Assembly (NCBI RefSeq): GCF_018687715.1
Contig: NC_056754.1
Coordinates: 12,608,501-12,672,500, forward strand
Reading direction: 5' to 3'
Length of the DNA stretch: 64,000 nucleotides
Origin: Carya illinoinensis
Taxonomy: Eukaryota > Streptophyta > Magnoliopsida > Fagales > Juglandaceae
A model generated the notes under the pieces. The model searched no databases and was not told the DNA's origin. It saw nothing but the letters and a program-made list of their open reading frames with translations. This document shows positions 23,836 to 36,913 of this stretch, piece by piece. The first letter of the stretch is position 1; every line of letters starts with the position of its first letter. A program made the position numbers and the translations under genes.

Positions 23836-25119
23836 ATTTTCTTAATTATAAGTAAAAGAAAATAAAAACATGTATAGATCCAAATGGACAGTTTATCGAT
23901 TGGTAATTAGCAAGCATTTTCTTTTTATATATATATATATATATATTTAATTTTATCTTTTTCTTCATACTAGTCTGACCAGTCTAGTCCTGCTTTACAC
24001 TTTACTGAAACCCATCGAACAAGAGTCAAGATATAATACGGGGAGTAAATGAAGAAAACGACAGAGATGATGATGGACAAACGTACGACGACGACGACGA
24101 AGACTTCCTGGGCTAGAACGACGACGAAGACCTAAAGCTTATTTTGATTATAGATAAAGATGAAATAAAAATTGAAATTTAAATAAAATATTATTAAAAT
24201 ATATTTATTTAATTTTTAATTTTTAAAAGTTAATAAATATTTTAATTTAAATAATTTTATTACTACTAACAAATTATTTAATTATTATGAACCGATATTC
24301 TGATATAAAGTATCCAAATGAGCTATTAAGAGCTCTACAAGCAAATAACTACAAACAATCCGAGACAAGATGGAATATTGCTAGAATATCGAAATTCAAT
24401 AGAAATAGACCGAAAAAGGTTGAAATGGCCCGACTTTAATCCAGGATGAAACACCCACCTAAGCCATGCCGGTTAACATTCCCCGCATGAAAAATTTCAG
24501 ACTTTTGGCCCAAACGGAAAGAAATGGAAATAAAAACAGTGGTCGGAAAAATGACACTATTTAATGGTGGTCCTTACTTTGTGGCTCCCATAAATTTCAC
24601 TTGCTTGCCCACTTGTTGCATTCTGTCATAGTATTTTAATGGATTAGTTAAAGTTACATGACACTTTTGATTCTAGAATAGCTATTTTTCTTTATATAAT
24701 AAAATAATATAAAATGAATTTAATTTTGACTATTCATATTAAATTTTTTTATTAAATTATCTATTTATTTATTATATAGTAATTATTAATTAATAATTTA
24801 AAAAATAATAAAAATTTTTAATTATTAAATAGTTTTATTTTATCATATTTTATCATTCTGCCTATTATATGTTAATTATTAATTATATTTTAAACAAAAA
24901 AGAGAAGGTCTAGTCCGGTGAATTAATAGTTACTTAGAAAATATAGACATTTACTTGAATGTAGTTAATTTATTTAAAACCGTGCCCCCCAAATATCTCC
25001 TGGTAAATATTGCTTTCGTTCAACTTGAATATAGATGTGAAAGCAAGGAGAGAAATAAATAATAAAATATACATTTGGTGTATCTACGGTAACTAGCAAA
25101 TTTGAAAATAATTTTGGTG
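23836..25119. other. Intergenic between units A and B; no gene seen
   Basis: Very AT-rich sequence with no recognisable protein. About 24130-24310 resembles the AT-rich MITE interior. It is not matched in units B or C and so may be outside the triplicated block. Confidence 0.5.
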
Positions 25120-25460
25120 TTTACTATAGCTGTTTTGGACGTGTCTCACTTCCAATCTCCCACAACTCAATCGTTCTTCTTTTATGAAACTCAAGGGGGG
25201 CTCCCCCTGTAAATACTCGGATGCTAAAGTCAGATTAAAGAGATTATTCTTTTAAACCTTAAAGATTACCTGTATATATAGACTCGTTTGCCGTATATAT
25301 CTCATCCAGGATTTACTGGAACAGATCAGGGCTTAGGATTTTGAATAATCCTATCACTTGTTACTGTTTTTATCCTTTCGTTAAAGGTGGTGCCATGTAT
25401 GTCTCTTTTTGAATTCCTTTTAACCATCCTTTCGTGACTTTTGGGCTCATGCTGGGTGAT
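25120..25460 (+). repeat. Dispersed repeat, inverted relative to 50820-51160
   Basis: The reverse complement of this block is found in unit C at 50820-51160, sharing GACGTGTCTCACTTCCAATC and the TATATAGACTCGTTTGCC region. It lies at the A-B junction here and inside the unit in C, so it moved independently of the triplication. No terminal repeats or coding capacity were identified. Confidence 0.7.
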
Positions 25461-26252
25461 GAGACGTGGATGGTGGCGGCAACAGTAAGGGATGTACGAC
25501 GGAAACGTGATGTTTGGGCTAGTTGCTGAGACCCATAGAGGAAGAAAGAAAGAGGGGATGGAGTGGAGGAGCTAGTGACAAGAAAGGGCTATGGTAGTCA
25601 GACAGTGTCAGAGGCAGTGGTTGCAAGGTCACAGTGGCAGGAAGAAGAAAATTGGAGAGAAGGGGGTTTGGGGGTGGTGTAGCGCAGGAAAAGGGAAAGA
25701 GGTGGGGGGGGGGGGGGGGGGGGGGGGAGGGGAGAGAAGAAAGGAGAGGAAAAGGAAGCTAGGGTTTTCTATCCTTAGGCCAAAAATACATAGTTTGGAA
25801 GGGCTGAGCTTTACTTATAAGCTTATTGACTCACATAAGGGCTGGGCCATAATCTTGCCTCCACTCACACTCAAATGAACCCACTTAATCCACATACTTG
25901 GGCTTCACCCACTAAAACGACTTGCATTTCCAAACTTGTGCTTTAGATGGGCTGGGCTTCATAGAGAGACAAAAATGAAAAATAGAACACACACATAAAT
26001 ATATATACAAATTCACCCAAAAACAATTAATTTCAATATTGAGTTATTTTCCTTCTTTACTTTTTTTTTTCTAGAAAACGCTTTTGATTATATATTTTAT
26101 ATTATTTTTTTATTTATTTTTAAATCTAAATAAAGTGGGAGGGGGCCTTGGGCTAGATCGAGGTGCGACTAACCCATGGCCTATACATGCATCAATCCTA
26201 CAGCTCTTTACAATTGGGCCGACACTTTTAAATATAAACAAACATACAATGG
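25461..26252. repeat. Left flank of unit B, homologous to 41930-42726
   Basis: This block is shared with the left flank of unit C. It holds a run of 24 G (25704-25727) that is missing in C. A short open frame across the G run (25591-25878) is not conserved in C and is not called. The end, ACATACAATGG, is the insertion site of the long TG...CA element. Confidence 0.7.
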
Positions 26253-29200
26253 TGTAACACCTATCCTTGTGCTGGGTCCTTCAGAAAATGATTTTTATAA
26301 AATAGACGAGAATTATGGTTCATTTCAAAATTTTATTTCCTTCTGTGCTAGGATACAAAAGACTCAATGTTTATAAATAAAATTTATTTTTCTTAATTAA
26401 AAAGGTTACAACGGTAAATATTAATTTTCATAATTAAAGTCTCTCGTACAAAATATCATGTCTAGGCTTTCGTGCTCTTCCCCTTAGGTTGTGTCTGTCC
26501 TAACATGTCAAGCTCATCTTGTCCCTAGGAAGGCACCCATTAAAATTAAAATGAGTCGATGACTCGTAAGCATTATTTCATACAGTTAACATATAATAAC
26601 ATAGGTTTTCAGTTATGCATTCATCACTCCATACATATCATATGTATCGTGCATAGACATTCAATTCTTTTTGAAACGTTGCGAGGTGTAGTTTTTCTTT
26701 AAAAACGTTTTCTTCACGTAAAACAGTTCCCCACGCCTCGCTGCCTTCATTTCTTAAATGATATTTTTATGCTTACAGCTTTTCTTACATACATTCATGT
26801 ATACGTTTTTTCATACATACATGCATACATTCATTCTTTCTTATCATTTTTATTGGCCGTTGCACACTGTTGTGCCCCATGCGCTGGGGTTAGTGGTCTT
26901 TTAGACCTAATTCTACCCGTGGCCACAGATTGGAAATCCATTTAGTTAGGATGCAGTATTGGGTGTACTACCAGTACCACTTACTCGGCATTGCAATCTG
27001 CCCAATCTATTCTTTTGGTACCTTTTCCATTCTCGTTCATGTGGCTATTACGTATTTTTATACATCATGCATTCAGTCCTTTCTTTCATTTTCAATCCTT
27101 TTGTTCCTTTTCAGTCCCTTCAGTCCTCTACAGTTCTTTTATTCAGTTCTTACAGTTCTTCAATTCATTTCATTCATAAAGTCATTTTAAAAAAGTAGTT
27201 TTTCTTTCTTTTCATAAAAGTCATTTTAAAAGCAATTTTCTTTCATTTGCATCGTTAAAAAACGTGGGTTCGTGTATCTTTCAAAGCTTCAGTTCGTTCC
27301 CTTTCGTGAACATACATACAATACGTACCACATATAGCATCCATCCACATGCATACAGATACATACTTTTGGTGTGTGAAAAGGAGCTGCCAACGAGGGC
27401 CGTTACTTACTTATATTTGAAAACTTATGCTTAGCTTTCTTTTTCATAAAGAGTGTTTCGTAGAAAAAATCTTTCATTTGTAAATCAGTTTAGAGAAAAA
27501 GCGTTTCATTTTCATTTTCATTCATTAAAGAAAACTCTAGAAGAGTATTAATGCAATACTTACCTAAACTTCATATCATACTCATTCCATGCAGTCTATT
27601 CGTGTACGTGTCAGATGGAAACCTATATGCATACACATAACCTTACGTCATCATCTATTTAATGCATAAACAACTATATTAGAAATAAAACTATGCCTCA
27701 CTTGGAACACTCTCCATCCATCACTGGGCCTTTACGCACCATTTATTATGCTAAAACCTTCAGGGTCCTATTTCTTAAAGTGAACTTTCGTAATTCACCT
27801 TAGGGTTAAGACACAAAGACCTCCGTCTTATTCTTCTATTTTCACATTCCAACACATGATTTCGACCGACAGAGTCACGCATTCCAACCTCAAATGATAT
27901 ATTCGTCACTACCTTCATACACTTAGCCCATACTCAATCCTCATTCTCATCCACATAAGCAACATGACTTTAAGCCGGCTCTAAGGTTTAAACGCAACCA
28001 TACTGAGGACAGATTATCCATTACATATGGTAAACCTCTCCAGTACATGTGTCTCGCCAGAGGCACATGGATCTGATCTCTTTTATAACCTAAGACCAAC
28101 TTGTAATTCCAATGAATGCCTGCTTGTATAAACAAACTCCATACTCCGATACCAACTTGCTCAGACCCGGTCGATATGACTCTTCCTACTTCCCTGCCCT
28201 GTACAAGTTCATTCCGATACTTAACAAGAGAACTGCATCTACAAATGCACCTCTAGCACATCACGTAGCTCAAGAAAAATCTGGAGGTATAGCACGACGC
28301 TCGTCATGCTTCCGCTACACTGTCTGATACTTTTCCACCACTTCCCACATACTCTCAATCATAAGTCAAGCACACGGTGACACTCGTCACCTCGGACTAC
28401 ATGCCATGTCACAGCTACTTCAGGACACTGTTACACAGTTTTCTGCGCTACACAATACACTCTACGCTCCTCAACTACACAACCATCCTTTTATATGAGA
28501 CATGCCTTATGGTGCATCGCTACACAACGCAGAGAACATGCCACGTGCACTCTCTTCACTCTATGCCACACCACACTACGACGCATGTTACACAGTGCAT
28601 CACTGCATTACATGGAGTACCCTTCACGTGTACTCCCTTCACACACTATGCCACATCACAATTATGGCATACGCTTCACACCCTATGGCATACGCCTCAC
28701 ACCTATACTCATAGCACAGTTCACAACACTACACAATTATGTCCAACACTTTATTACATAGCCACACTTCACAACAACTTCAAAATACTAACAACACAAT
28801 CCACAACCTAATAACTAACATATATCATAAATAATGAGGAATAGAGGCTTATACCATAGACGAGATAACCCGTGAGTTGCTCGTTGTCCATCACGACCAA
28901 AGCGTCGAAGGGGTCGTACATGGAGGTTAAACCGAGCATGGTGGTGGTTAGCCACGTACAGTGGCTGTCTATCACGTACAGTTTGGGCTTGGGAAGAGTT
29001 AGGCGTGGTCTTGGAAAGGCTCAAGGTGGCCTCATGGCAGCTGAGGTGGTGGAGCACGGCGGCATCACGCTGTGAACAGTACATCTGAGGGTATGAGAGT
29101 GCGTGAGAGAGGTGGGGATGGGATGGACATCATGGTTAGGCATGGAAGAGCTACAGGGAGGTGTGGTGGAGTTGTGGCGATGAGGTGGTGGCTGGACAAT

Positions 29201-30300
29201 GGTTCATAGCGGCGGATCGGCCACAAATAGTGTAAACTGAGCATGAGAGAGTGGGGAGAGTGAGAGCTGTGTGTAGCTTGGTTGGATATGAAAATGGTTG
29301 GAAAAGGTCGTGGTGGTGAGAGGAATACGGTGGTGGTGGTAAGGTGGTGTGGGTAGCCGTGCACAGCGATGCATGGTGGTGAAACTGAGTTTATGTGGGT
29401 GTATTGACCCATCAGAGAGAGAGAGAGGTAGGGGAAATGGAGACCATGGAAAGGAAGCCCATGGAGTGAGGATTCCATTGGTGGTGGTTGGAGGCCAAGG
29501 TGGCCCTATATGGGGGTGCTACGGTGGAGAATTGGGTGTGAAACCCATTTCAAAGGTGATGCCGTGGAGGGAGGAGGAGGACACGTGCCGGTGGGAGGAG
29601 ATGTTGGCAAGAGGGAGAGGGTCAGCTGGTAATTTGCAATGAGGCCATGGTTTGCCAGTAGTGGTTGGGCTGGAGGAGGGAGTGGTTCGGCTATAATGAA
29701 GCTGTGCACGTCGGGTCCAAGGGAGGGAGAGGAGAGAGAAAGGAAAAGAGAAAAGTGAGGGGAAAAAAAGAGGGACTTGGGTATTTAATCCAGACCCATC
29801 ATTTCAGAATTTACAAAACGATCTATTGGTGTGTTTAAATATCGATTTGAAAACGCGTAAGTGTAAAATAAAACACTGAGAGGAATTAAGATAGAATATT
29901 ATTTTATAAACTAAAGTTTATAAAATAATATTCCTTTATCATTAATTAAAATGATGAAGTCTCGTTAATTATTCTGAGAGAATAAAACCATTTAAATTAA
30001 TTTGGAGTTTTCAACGTAAAGTTAAATCTCGTAATATTTTAAAATAATTTAAAATATTTAATTTAAATAATTATCCACAATTATAATATTTTTAGAGCTC
30101 ATCAAAATATTATAATTGTGTTATTTTTAAAACAAGTTTAGTCCAATAATACTGGAAATATCAAATATAAATATTTTCAAAATATTTAAAATATCTGTAA
30201 ATTTTAAAATATTTATCTTATTTTGAAATCCGTTTAATATATTTTAAAACACACAATCGAGGCTTGTAATTAAAGAAAACATAAGGAGTGAGTTATCACA
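26253..30300. mobile_element. Complete 4-kb TG...CA element, probable solo LTR
   Basis: Starts TGTAACACCTATCC and ends GTTATCACA, flanked on both sides by AATGG (26248-26252 and 30301-30305). Unit C has the unoccupied site (AATGATGACTC at 42719) with flanks matching on both sides, which proves an insertion. The two ends are not repeats of each other and no gag or pol frame is present. A single LTR left after LTR-LTR recombination of a large gypsy-type element is therefore the simplest reading. Open frames around 28377-29709 are not recognisable and are not conserved in frame with copy A. Confidence 0.8.
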
Positions 30301-30479
30301 AATGGTGACTCAACTCGGCTGTGAGCATCTTAATTAGAAGGTGGAATAATGATATTTGCAGTCATGGTAGGTCTCACTCTTTTTTACTGTTAATTTTTTA
30401 ATGGTGGATATCACTTATTTTCAAAAGGATTGTGTGGTGCCTACCTAATCTATCACTGTATTTAGTATTACTTTGAAGG

Positions 30480-30990
30480 ATAAACTGCCATGGAAAACTA
30501 GCACTGACGTCGAATCATTTGTCATCGAGGTGTGTATGGGAAGAAAAATTTTTGAAGCACTATATATCAATTCCCCAATCCAATTTAATACCATTGGAAA
30601 TGATATATTTGGGTTGAGTTTGTTCTCAAACCACCACAGATATATCAAGAATGCATACCTACATTCTTCATCGCTGACTAAGTCCTAGGAATGATCTCTT
30701 CCTTTATTTTTGTATGCAGTGCATGATTGCATATGATTTGAGGAGATTGAGGTTTGGCAATACAAGTTAGTGTGCTTGAAACTAGTTGATTCCTTTACTG
30801 ATCTATATTTGTGATCACAAGGGGACTGGCACATTGCACCAATTGAGACAGCTTTCTCATATTCGGACCACATTGAGGTAGAGTTGTTGCAACCCATGGC
30901 AACGAAATAATTATAACTACTAGAGAGGAAAAGGACATCTTGCTAACTTCACCGCATTATTTGTGAAGCTGCAAGGTTGAAGTTCTCGTG
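30480..30990 (-). pseudogene. Relic of WAKL extracellular exon, unit B
   Basis: Same relic as in unit A, with the MGCNNSTSMWSE and QSPCDHKYRS pieces at 30685-30897 and the SFPMVLNWIG piece at 30445-30648. A further deletion has removed part of the upstream end. Non-functional. Confidence 0.75.
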
Positions 30991-32409
30991 TGTTTATATG
31001 GAAGTTGCCTAAGAGGCCAAGGAAATTGCCAAGTAAAGAAATTGATCAACTAAACCAAGTCATGTAGTGGCCTCTATTGATTTGTCACAATGAGGTGCAA
31101 AAGATCCACAGACGTAATGGCCCTTTGAGAATGCAGCATGATCATTTGAATGTTAAAAATGAGGAAACTCTATCTACATGATGCCACATCTTCTGAAAAA
31201 GGATCTATCCCTACCATAAACAAACTTGAGCCTCATATTCCCAAAGATCTTACCAGCAAGGAGTCAACCAACCCTCCTTACTCATGAGCACACTCCTATA
31301 AACGAAAAAGAAACACCATTCTATTAAATTGAAGAACCCAATCTATGTATGAAGCTTTTCTATTTGATTATGTGCTATTAGCCCCACAAAACTGTTTCAG
31401 ATTCCCTCATTCATTATAAAATAGGATATCTGATTGCGTTTACAAATCCTATCATGCTAGCTCTCTTTTTCCTATGTGTAGTATTGGATGAAAAAAGAGG
31501 ATCCACGCATGTCAAAAAGATGAAAGACGACCAAAGCAAAATCACATCCTAACAATGTTTACCAGTACTGGAGTTTGTGTTTGGCATCCTGAAATCAGTA
31601 TAAACCACCACTTCTGTTTGTTTAATCAAGGATGTATACTTGCATTTATAAATTTGCTACTCGTGTCACAAAATTTGGGATCGCTACCCACCCCCACATG
31701 AGAATTTCTTTTTTTATTAAAAACCATCTGCCCGCCTACTTGGATTAGACAAATTGCCTACCCAAGCCTACAAGGGGACATGCAGATGGGCTGGATGCGG
31801 GAGCCTGCCAAGCAACCCTAGTTATACCTTCTAATATTGAAATGTCCAACATCTACAACTCTTGAAGAAATTTTTTGAAGAGCCCAAAAACCTACTGCAA
31901 TCTATATTGCAAAGCAATCGTCAATGTGGCAATTTCCGTCTCCTACTCAAAAAGGGGAAGATATATATATGCTAACATTGCACATTGTGCTTGATAATTA
32001 GTGCTACACTAAAACATTACACTAAAAAATAGTGATTTGAAGATAATTACTAATCAATAAACTCTTAAATAGTAGGGATAATAAGAAATTGATATCCATC
32101 AACCCTTGAATTTATTATAACAAAAAAATAATATATTGCTGGATGATCTAGTACTATTGGTTGATAGGTAATAGACACACACCATATTAGAGTAGTGCAA
32201 TCGATGGAAACAGGATTATAGTGCAATACCTAACATAATTTTCCAGAAAATACAATTTACAACTTGTCTTCAATGGATACCAATTCTTAAATGACAGTAC
32301 TCACCAACACTAGAAAATGAAAGCCATGTCATACCCTACAAGATGACAATATACATACATATATATATATATATATATAATTACATCTCAAGTGTTTTTT
32401 GTTCTCCGA
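30991..32409. other. Intergenic, copy of 3346-4774; no gene seen
   Basis: Closely follows the unit A spacer. The frame that is open at 3696-3899 in A is stopped after a few codons here. A short AT microsatellite lies near 32358-32380. Confidence 0.5.
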
Positions 32410-34142
32410 TTAAGAAGAAATTGGTAAAAAATGGCCATGATCACCACTATCCACACATGATGTTAACGTTGTTGATGTGGAACCAACCCATTGCTCATAC
32501 ATTTCAGTTTTAACATTTTCAATCTCTTCATATTTTTGCTGGTCAAGGTTAGAAATGCCTTTTCTCATTGTTTGAACGGCCACCAACTCCATTGAAACTT
32601 CTTTCATCGTAGGTCTTTTCTTTCCGCTTAAGTTTAAGCACCTTTTTGCAAGATTGCAACCACAACGACCTCTTTTTCACCTTCTTTCAAAACTCTATCA
32701 TCAAGAATATCGAACAAACTGTTTTCTTCCATTGAACGAATGAAAAATGAGGCTAAACCTTTGGTATCTTCTGTTCTTATTGAAGAGATTGCTTTTTCTC
32801 CCGTTAATAGCTCAACGAGGACAACGCCAAAACTATAAACATCTCTTTTTTCTGTAAATTGACTAGTTTGAAAATACTCAGGATCCAAGTATCCAAAAAG
32901 ACCTTGTACTTGTGTGGTCAGATGGGTTTGATCAATTGCAATAGATCTTGAAGTCCCAAAGTTTGTTACTTTAGCCCTATACTTTTCATCTAAAAGTATG
33001 TTTGTAGACTTGATATCTTGATGGTAAATGGGTGATGAAGCTGCTGAGTGCAAGTAGAAGAGAGCTCCGACGATATCTGTGGCAATTTGTAAGCGCATAT
33101 CCCATGTTGGGGAAAACTCCTCATTTTGGTTATTTAGATATTGGGAAAGGGTTCCATTAGGAATGAACTCATAAACGAGTAGAGGAACTTCTGTCTCCAA
33201 ACAACAACCAAGTAGTTTAACCACATTTCTGTGGTTAATTCGTGAAAGAATAACAACTTCATTAATGAATTCTTCAAGCTTTCTTTCATCAATTATCTTG
33301 GACTTTTTTATGGCAACAACGCTTCCATCTGGTAGCATGCCTTTGTAAACCGTACCTTGTCCTCCCTGGCCCAGCATTCTGTTTTCATTAAACCGATCAG
33401 TGGCCTTTTCCAACTCCTTTGAATCAAACAATTTAGTGGTCTGAACATTGATTTCATTCGAAGATAATTGTTGTCATAACAAAAGTCCACCATTCCTCTT
33501 AAAGAACTTCTCTTTTTGCTTAATCATCTTTCTTTTATTTAATACTATGTAGGACCACCATCCACCACTAAGCATTACTACTAGCCCAAGGCTTGTACTA
33601 ATTCCTGCCCAACTCAATGAAATAGTGAAAAAGATTACACTCAATTAAATGGGAGAAAGATGACTCACAGAAAATGTATTAGGGCTCAAGAAGTCGTGTA
33701 TGCATGCAAGTAATATTGTCGATTATGCTCGAATAATCAGCAGACTTAATTATCTTTCAAATATATATTTTTCTAAGGAAATTGATCTTCTGTAGTATTT
33801 CTTATTTAGGCAAATGAGAATTATAAATATAAGTTGTTGGTCTTTTTCAAAAATTTAAGAGGGTCTTTCACTACTGCATGATGCATATATGGGACCGAGT
33901 CAAGTGGGCGAAGGAACTGGAAAGCTCCGGCCAGCTCTAATTGGTTGGAAGGATGGGAACGGCCTTTCACTACCGCATGATGCTATAGATCATTTGGCTG
34001 AAAGTAGAAAAGAATTTCAATGCTAAAGTATACACTATGTTAGAAATGATATGCCGTAAGCTATAAATATTAATAGTGGTTTATATATATAATACTATAT
34101 AAATTAATTCCTATGAACTGGGATACAGTTATAAGACCCCAC

Positions 34143-35027
34143 TAGGGCTGCAACCCGACCCTGTGAAACCGGGTTTGAACCCGACCCAGCCCAAATGAAC
34201 CCGTTGAAGGCGCCAAACTGACTCAACCAAATCCGAATAAAATAGACTCGGGTCGAACCCGTGTGACCCGTCCTTTACGCAAAATTATTAAAAAAAAAAA
34301 AAAAACACAAACAGACAACTTTAGGCACATCGATTCATCTCAGATCTGAGGAAAAATGACTATCAATATCTCAATCTCAAATTCTTCTCAATCTCAAGAA
34401 AAAATCCCAAAAAACAAAACATGAAAAGAGTAAAATTTGGCAGAATTCATTCGGAGATGCAGTCATTTGCGACTCTGCAAAAACTCGATGCAGTCATCTA
34501 CAGAAGCCGTCTCCAGAAACTCGATGCAGTTGTCGAATCGTCGATGGCTTCGCTGTGGTGAGTCATTCGGAATCTCGGATAGCACCTCTTTTTATTTTAC
34601 CGATGGGAGAAAAATAAAAGAGAAAAAAATGAGATTTCTCGGGAAACAAACAGAGAGAGAGAGAGAGAGATACGGGAACCTCCGATCAATCTTCCCAGAG
34701 CTGTATCTCGCCATCCTCGTTGTTCCCCATCCTGTACGACGCTGTCCACAACCCATTTCAGCCATCTTCGATCACACTCTCCGATTACACTTCTTCTTCG
34801 ATTTGCTTTCGGAGAATGGTGAAAATGTTGAAATTATTGAGGCAATCATCTCGGCAGCTAGGGTTTCATACGCACGCTATTTATAGTCGGACGGGTTGAC
34901 ACCAACCTAAACAACCCGTAATTTAGTTGGGTTGGAAACCGAGCAGATAAGGGACCGATCAAATACGGGTCGGGTCGGATTATTTGAAACGGGTTGATCG
35001 GATTTTCGGATCATCTGCACAGGCCTA
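34143..35027. mobile_element. Non-autonomous hAT-type DNA transposon in the EGF exon of WAKL-B
   Basis: An 885-bp insertion with an 8-bp target duplication GACCCCAC (34135-34142 and 35028-35035) and short terminal inverted repeats TAGGGCTG / TAGGCCTG, both typical of hAT elements. Subterminal regions are crowded with ACCCG/CGGGT motifs, which in this superfamily are transposase-binding sites. It has no transposase. An open frame at 34437-34886 spans a GA microsatellite and is not recognised. Absent from A and C. Confidence 0.88.
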
Positions 35028-35529
35028 GACCCCACAGTATTTTCACAACGTGTTTCATTACCACAATTGTTATGATCTGAGTTTGCACATTCATCAATAT
35101 CTGAAATTGGAGTTACAAACACATGAATCAGCAGTATAAAACATATATGTGCACATAATTAACATATATGTGTGTTAAAATCAGAGAATATATATATATG
35201 TAAAATATATATATTTTACACTCACCATCTTTATAGTAAAAGTAAAAACCGTATTTTCCTCGTAAGAGAGAAATAAATGAAAAATATACTACTCGCACAT
35301 CCTAAAACAGTTCATTTCTTATGACTCCACTCGGGGGATTTGTTTCGCCATTAATGATTTATTTATTTATTTTTAAAGAAGACTACCAAAAACAGTACTT
35401 TCGATTATATATATAATAATTTCTCCCTTTTGCTAAAAAAATCTCAATAAAGGGGAAGGGGAGGGGTGACTATCCGGGGATCTATATTTCATCAATCCTA
35501 CTGGTCTTTAGAATTGGACCAACATTTTA

Positions 35530-35695
35530 AACACAATAAAAATAATATTTTATAAAAATAAATTTATTAATTGATGTAGTTTTATATGAAACGTTGAATG
35601 TATTTTATTATAAAAAAGAAATTTATAATTTAAGATATTATATCTAATCACATCAATTTCTAAATTTATTTTGATAGAATCTCTTTATTTCTAAA
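35530..35695. mobile_element. Fold-back MITE-like element in WAKL-B intron 1
   Basis: Same element and position as 6890-7062 in copy A. Confidence 0.6.
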
Positions 35696-36746
35696 TTATT
35701 TCTCAAGGTATTATAAATATATATGAGAAGTTTACCTTGACATCCTTTATGAAGATACGGATCTCCACTGAAGCCGTGATAGCACGAACATGTGTAAGTA
35801 GGGCCTCGATTAAAAGAAGGATAACCGCTGCTGACACATCTAATTAATTAATGAATCCGAGTGTCTATTTGGAAGCGAAGTTTTTGAAGGATTATCAATC
35901 CCCCATTCCAGTACCACTGGCAGTGGGAAGTACGCATTTAGAGTCGGAATTTTGAATTTCTTCCCAAGCCACGAATTTTTTCTACCAAGAATGCATACCT
36001 GCATTCTCCAACCACCTCCTCGGAATGAGCTCTTGGCTCTGTTTTTGAAGTGAATGAATGGACATCTGTGGTGATTGATGTCACGCAGCAGTCAGTGTCC
36101 CATAAACTTATAATTTTTCCATTTCTTGATGATATTCTTTGGTGATCGCAAGGGGACTGGCACACTGCACCGGGTGAGACTTTCTCATCTTCAGACCACA
36201 TTGAGGCAGAGTTGTTGCAACCCATGGCAACGTAAGAGTTGTAAATGCTGGAGAAGTCAAAAGGACTTCCTGCTAACTCTTTTTTTAATATGGTGCTTGC
36301 ATTATCAGTACAACTCGTAAATACCGGATAGTTGACCCAAACTAGGTTAACATCTAATAGAATGATCTTTAGCACCTCCAGGTTGAACAGCCTTAAGAAA
36401 GGTTTGGGTTTACCGTTGAAAGTATCACTTTCATTACATACGATTTCAAGCCATTTGAAAATATAGCAACCAGCACCAATTCCAAATGGGTACGGAATTT
36501 TAACATTAGTCCCACATTCTTCTAGACATGATGGACTTTTGGTTATATTTGCTGCTTGTGCGAATGCATAGGCTGAGCATGATAAGATAATTATCTGAAA
36601 CACCAATCGCAGTAGTACTGCTTCCATCTCTCTATCTCTGTGTGTGTGTGTGTGTGATGATGATGACGATTGACGAAGAAGGAATGGGAGTGTGGAAGAA
36701 GAATGGGATTGTGGCGAAGCAGGTAGCAAACCCACCAAGGCCCCGG

Positions 36747-36754
36747 TTTTTATA
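36747..36754 (-). promoter_or_regulatory. TATA box of WAKL-B
   Basis: TATAAAAA on the minus strand at the position conserved in A and C. The promoter region is therefore still recognisable although the gene is dead. Confidence 0.5.
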
Positions 36755-36913
36755 ATGAGATTCGCGTTCTTAATCGAGATGTTTCTATGGAATTTGCCTA
36801 AAAGAAGACTGTTACAATCCATGAAATTATTGTACTTGGATCAAAGTAGCTTTTCAACTTGCCGGTCACTACTTTTTCTCTTCTTCCACTTTAATCACAC
36901 TCGAGTAGGGTAA

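Larger units (their letters stand above)
32410..36627 (-). pseudogene. WAK-like receptor kinase pseudogene (copy B)
   Basis: Same exon plan as the intact copy A: exon 1 35736-36627, EGF exon split into about 34110-34142 and 35028-35105, kinase exon 32410-33604. Exon 1 has a 2-bp insertion near 35980 and a 4-bp insertion with an in-frame stop near 35845. The EGF exon is interrupted by an hAT element and its donor end is deleted. The kinase exon has TGA for Arg at 33474-33476 and a 1-bp deletion near 32650. Catalytic motifs are also altered: HRD is HQD and DFG is NFG. The start ATG at 36627 aligns with those of A and C. It cannot give a working receptor. Confidence 0.92.

Noticed and set aside
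28377..29709. Several overlapping frames in the long TG...CA element
   Set aside because: Low-complexity Thr/His/Ser-Pro products in many frames, not conserved in frame in the copy at 780-2035.
36627..36823. Upstream ATG extending WAKL-B exon 1 by about 65 codons
   Set aside because: The extension lies in the 5' UTR region between the TATA box and the conserved ATG and beyond; A and C start at the downstream ATG followed by the signal peptide.
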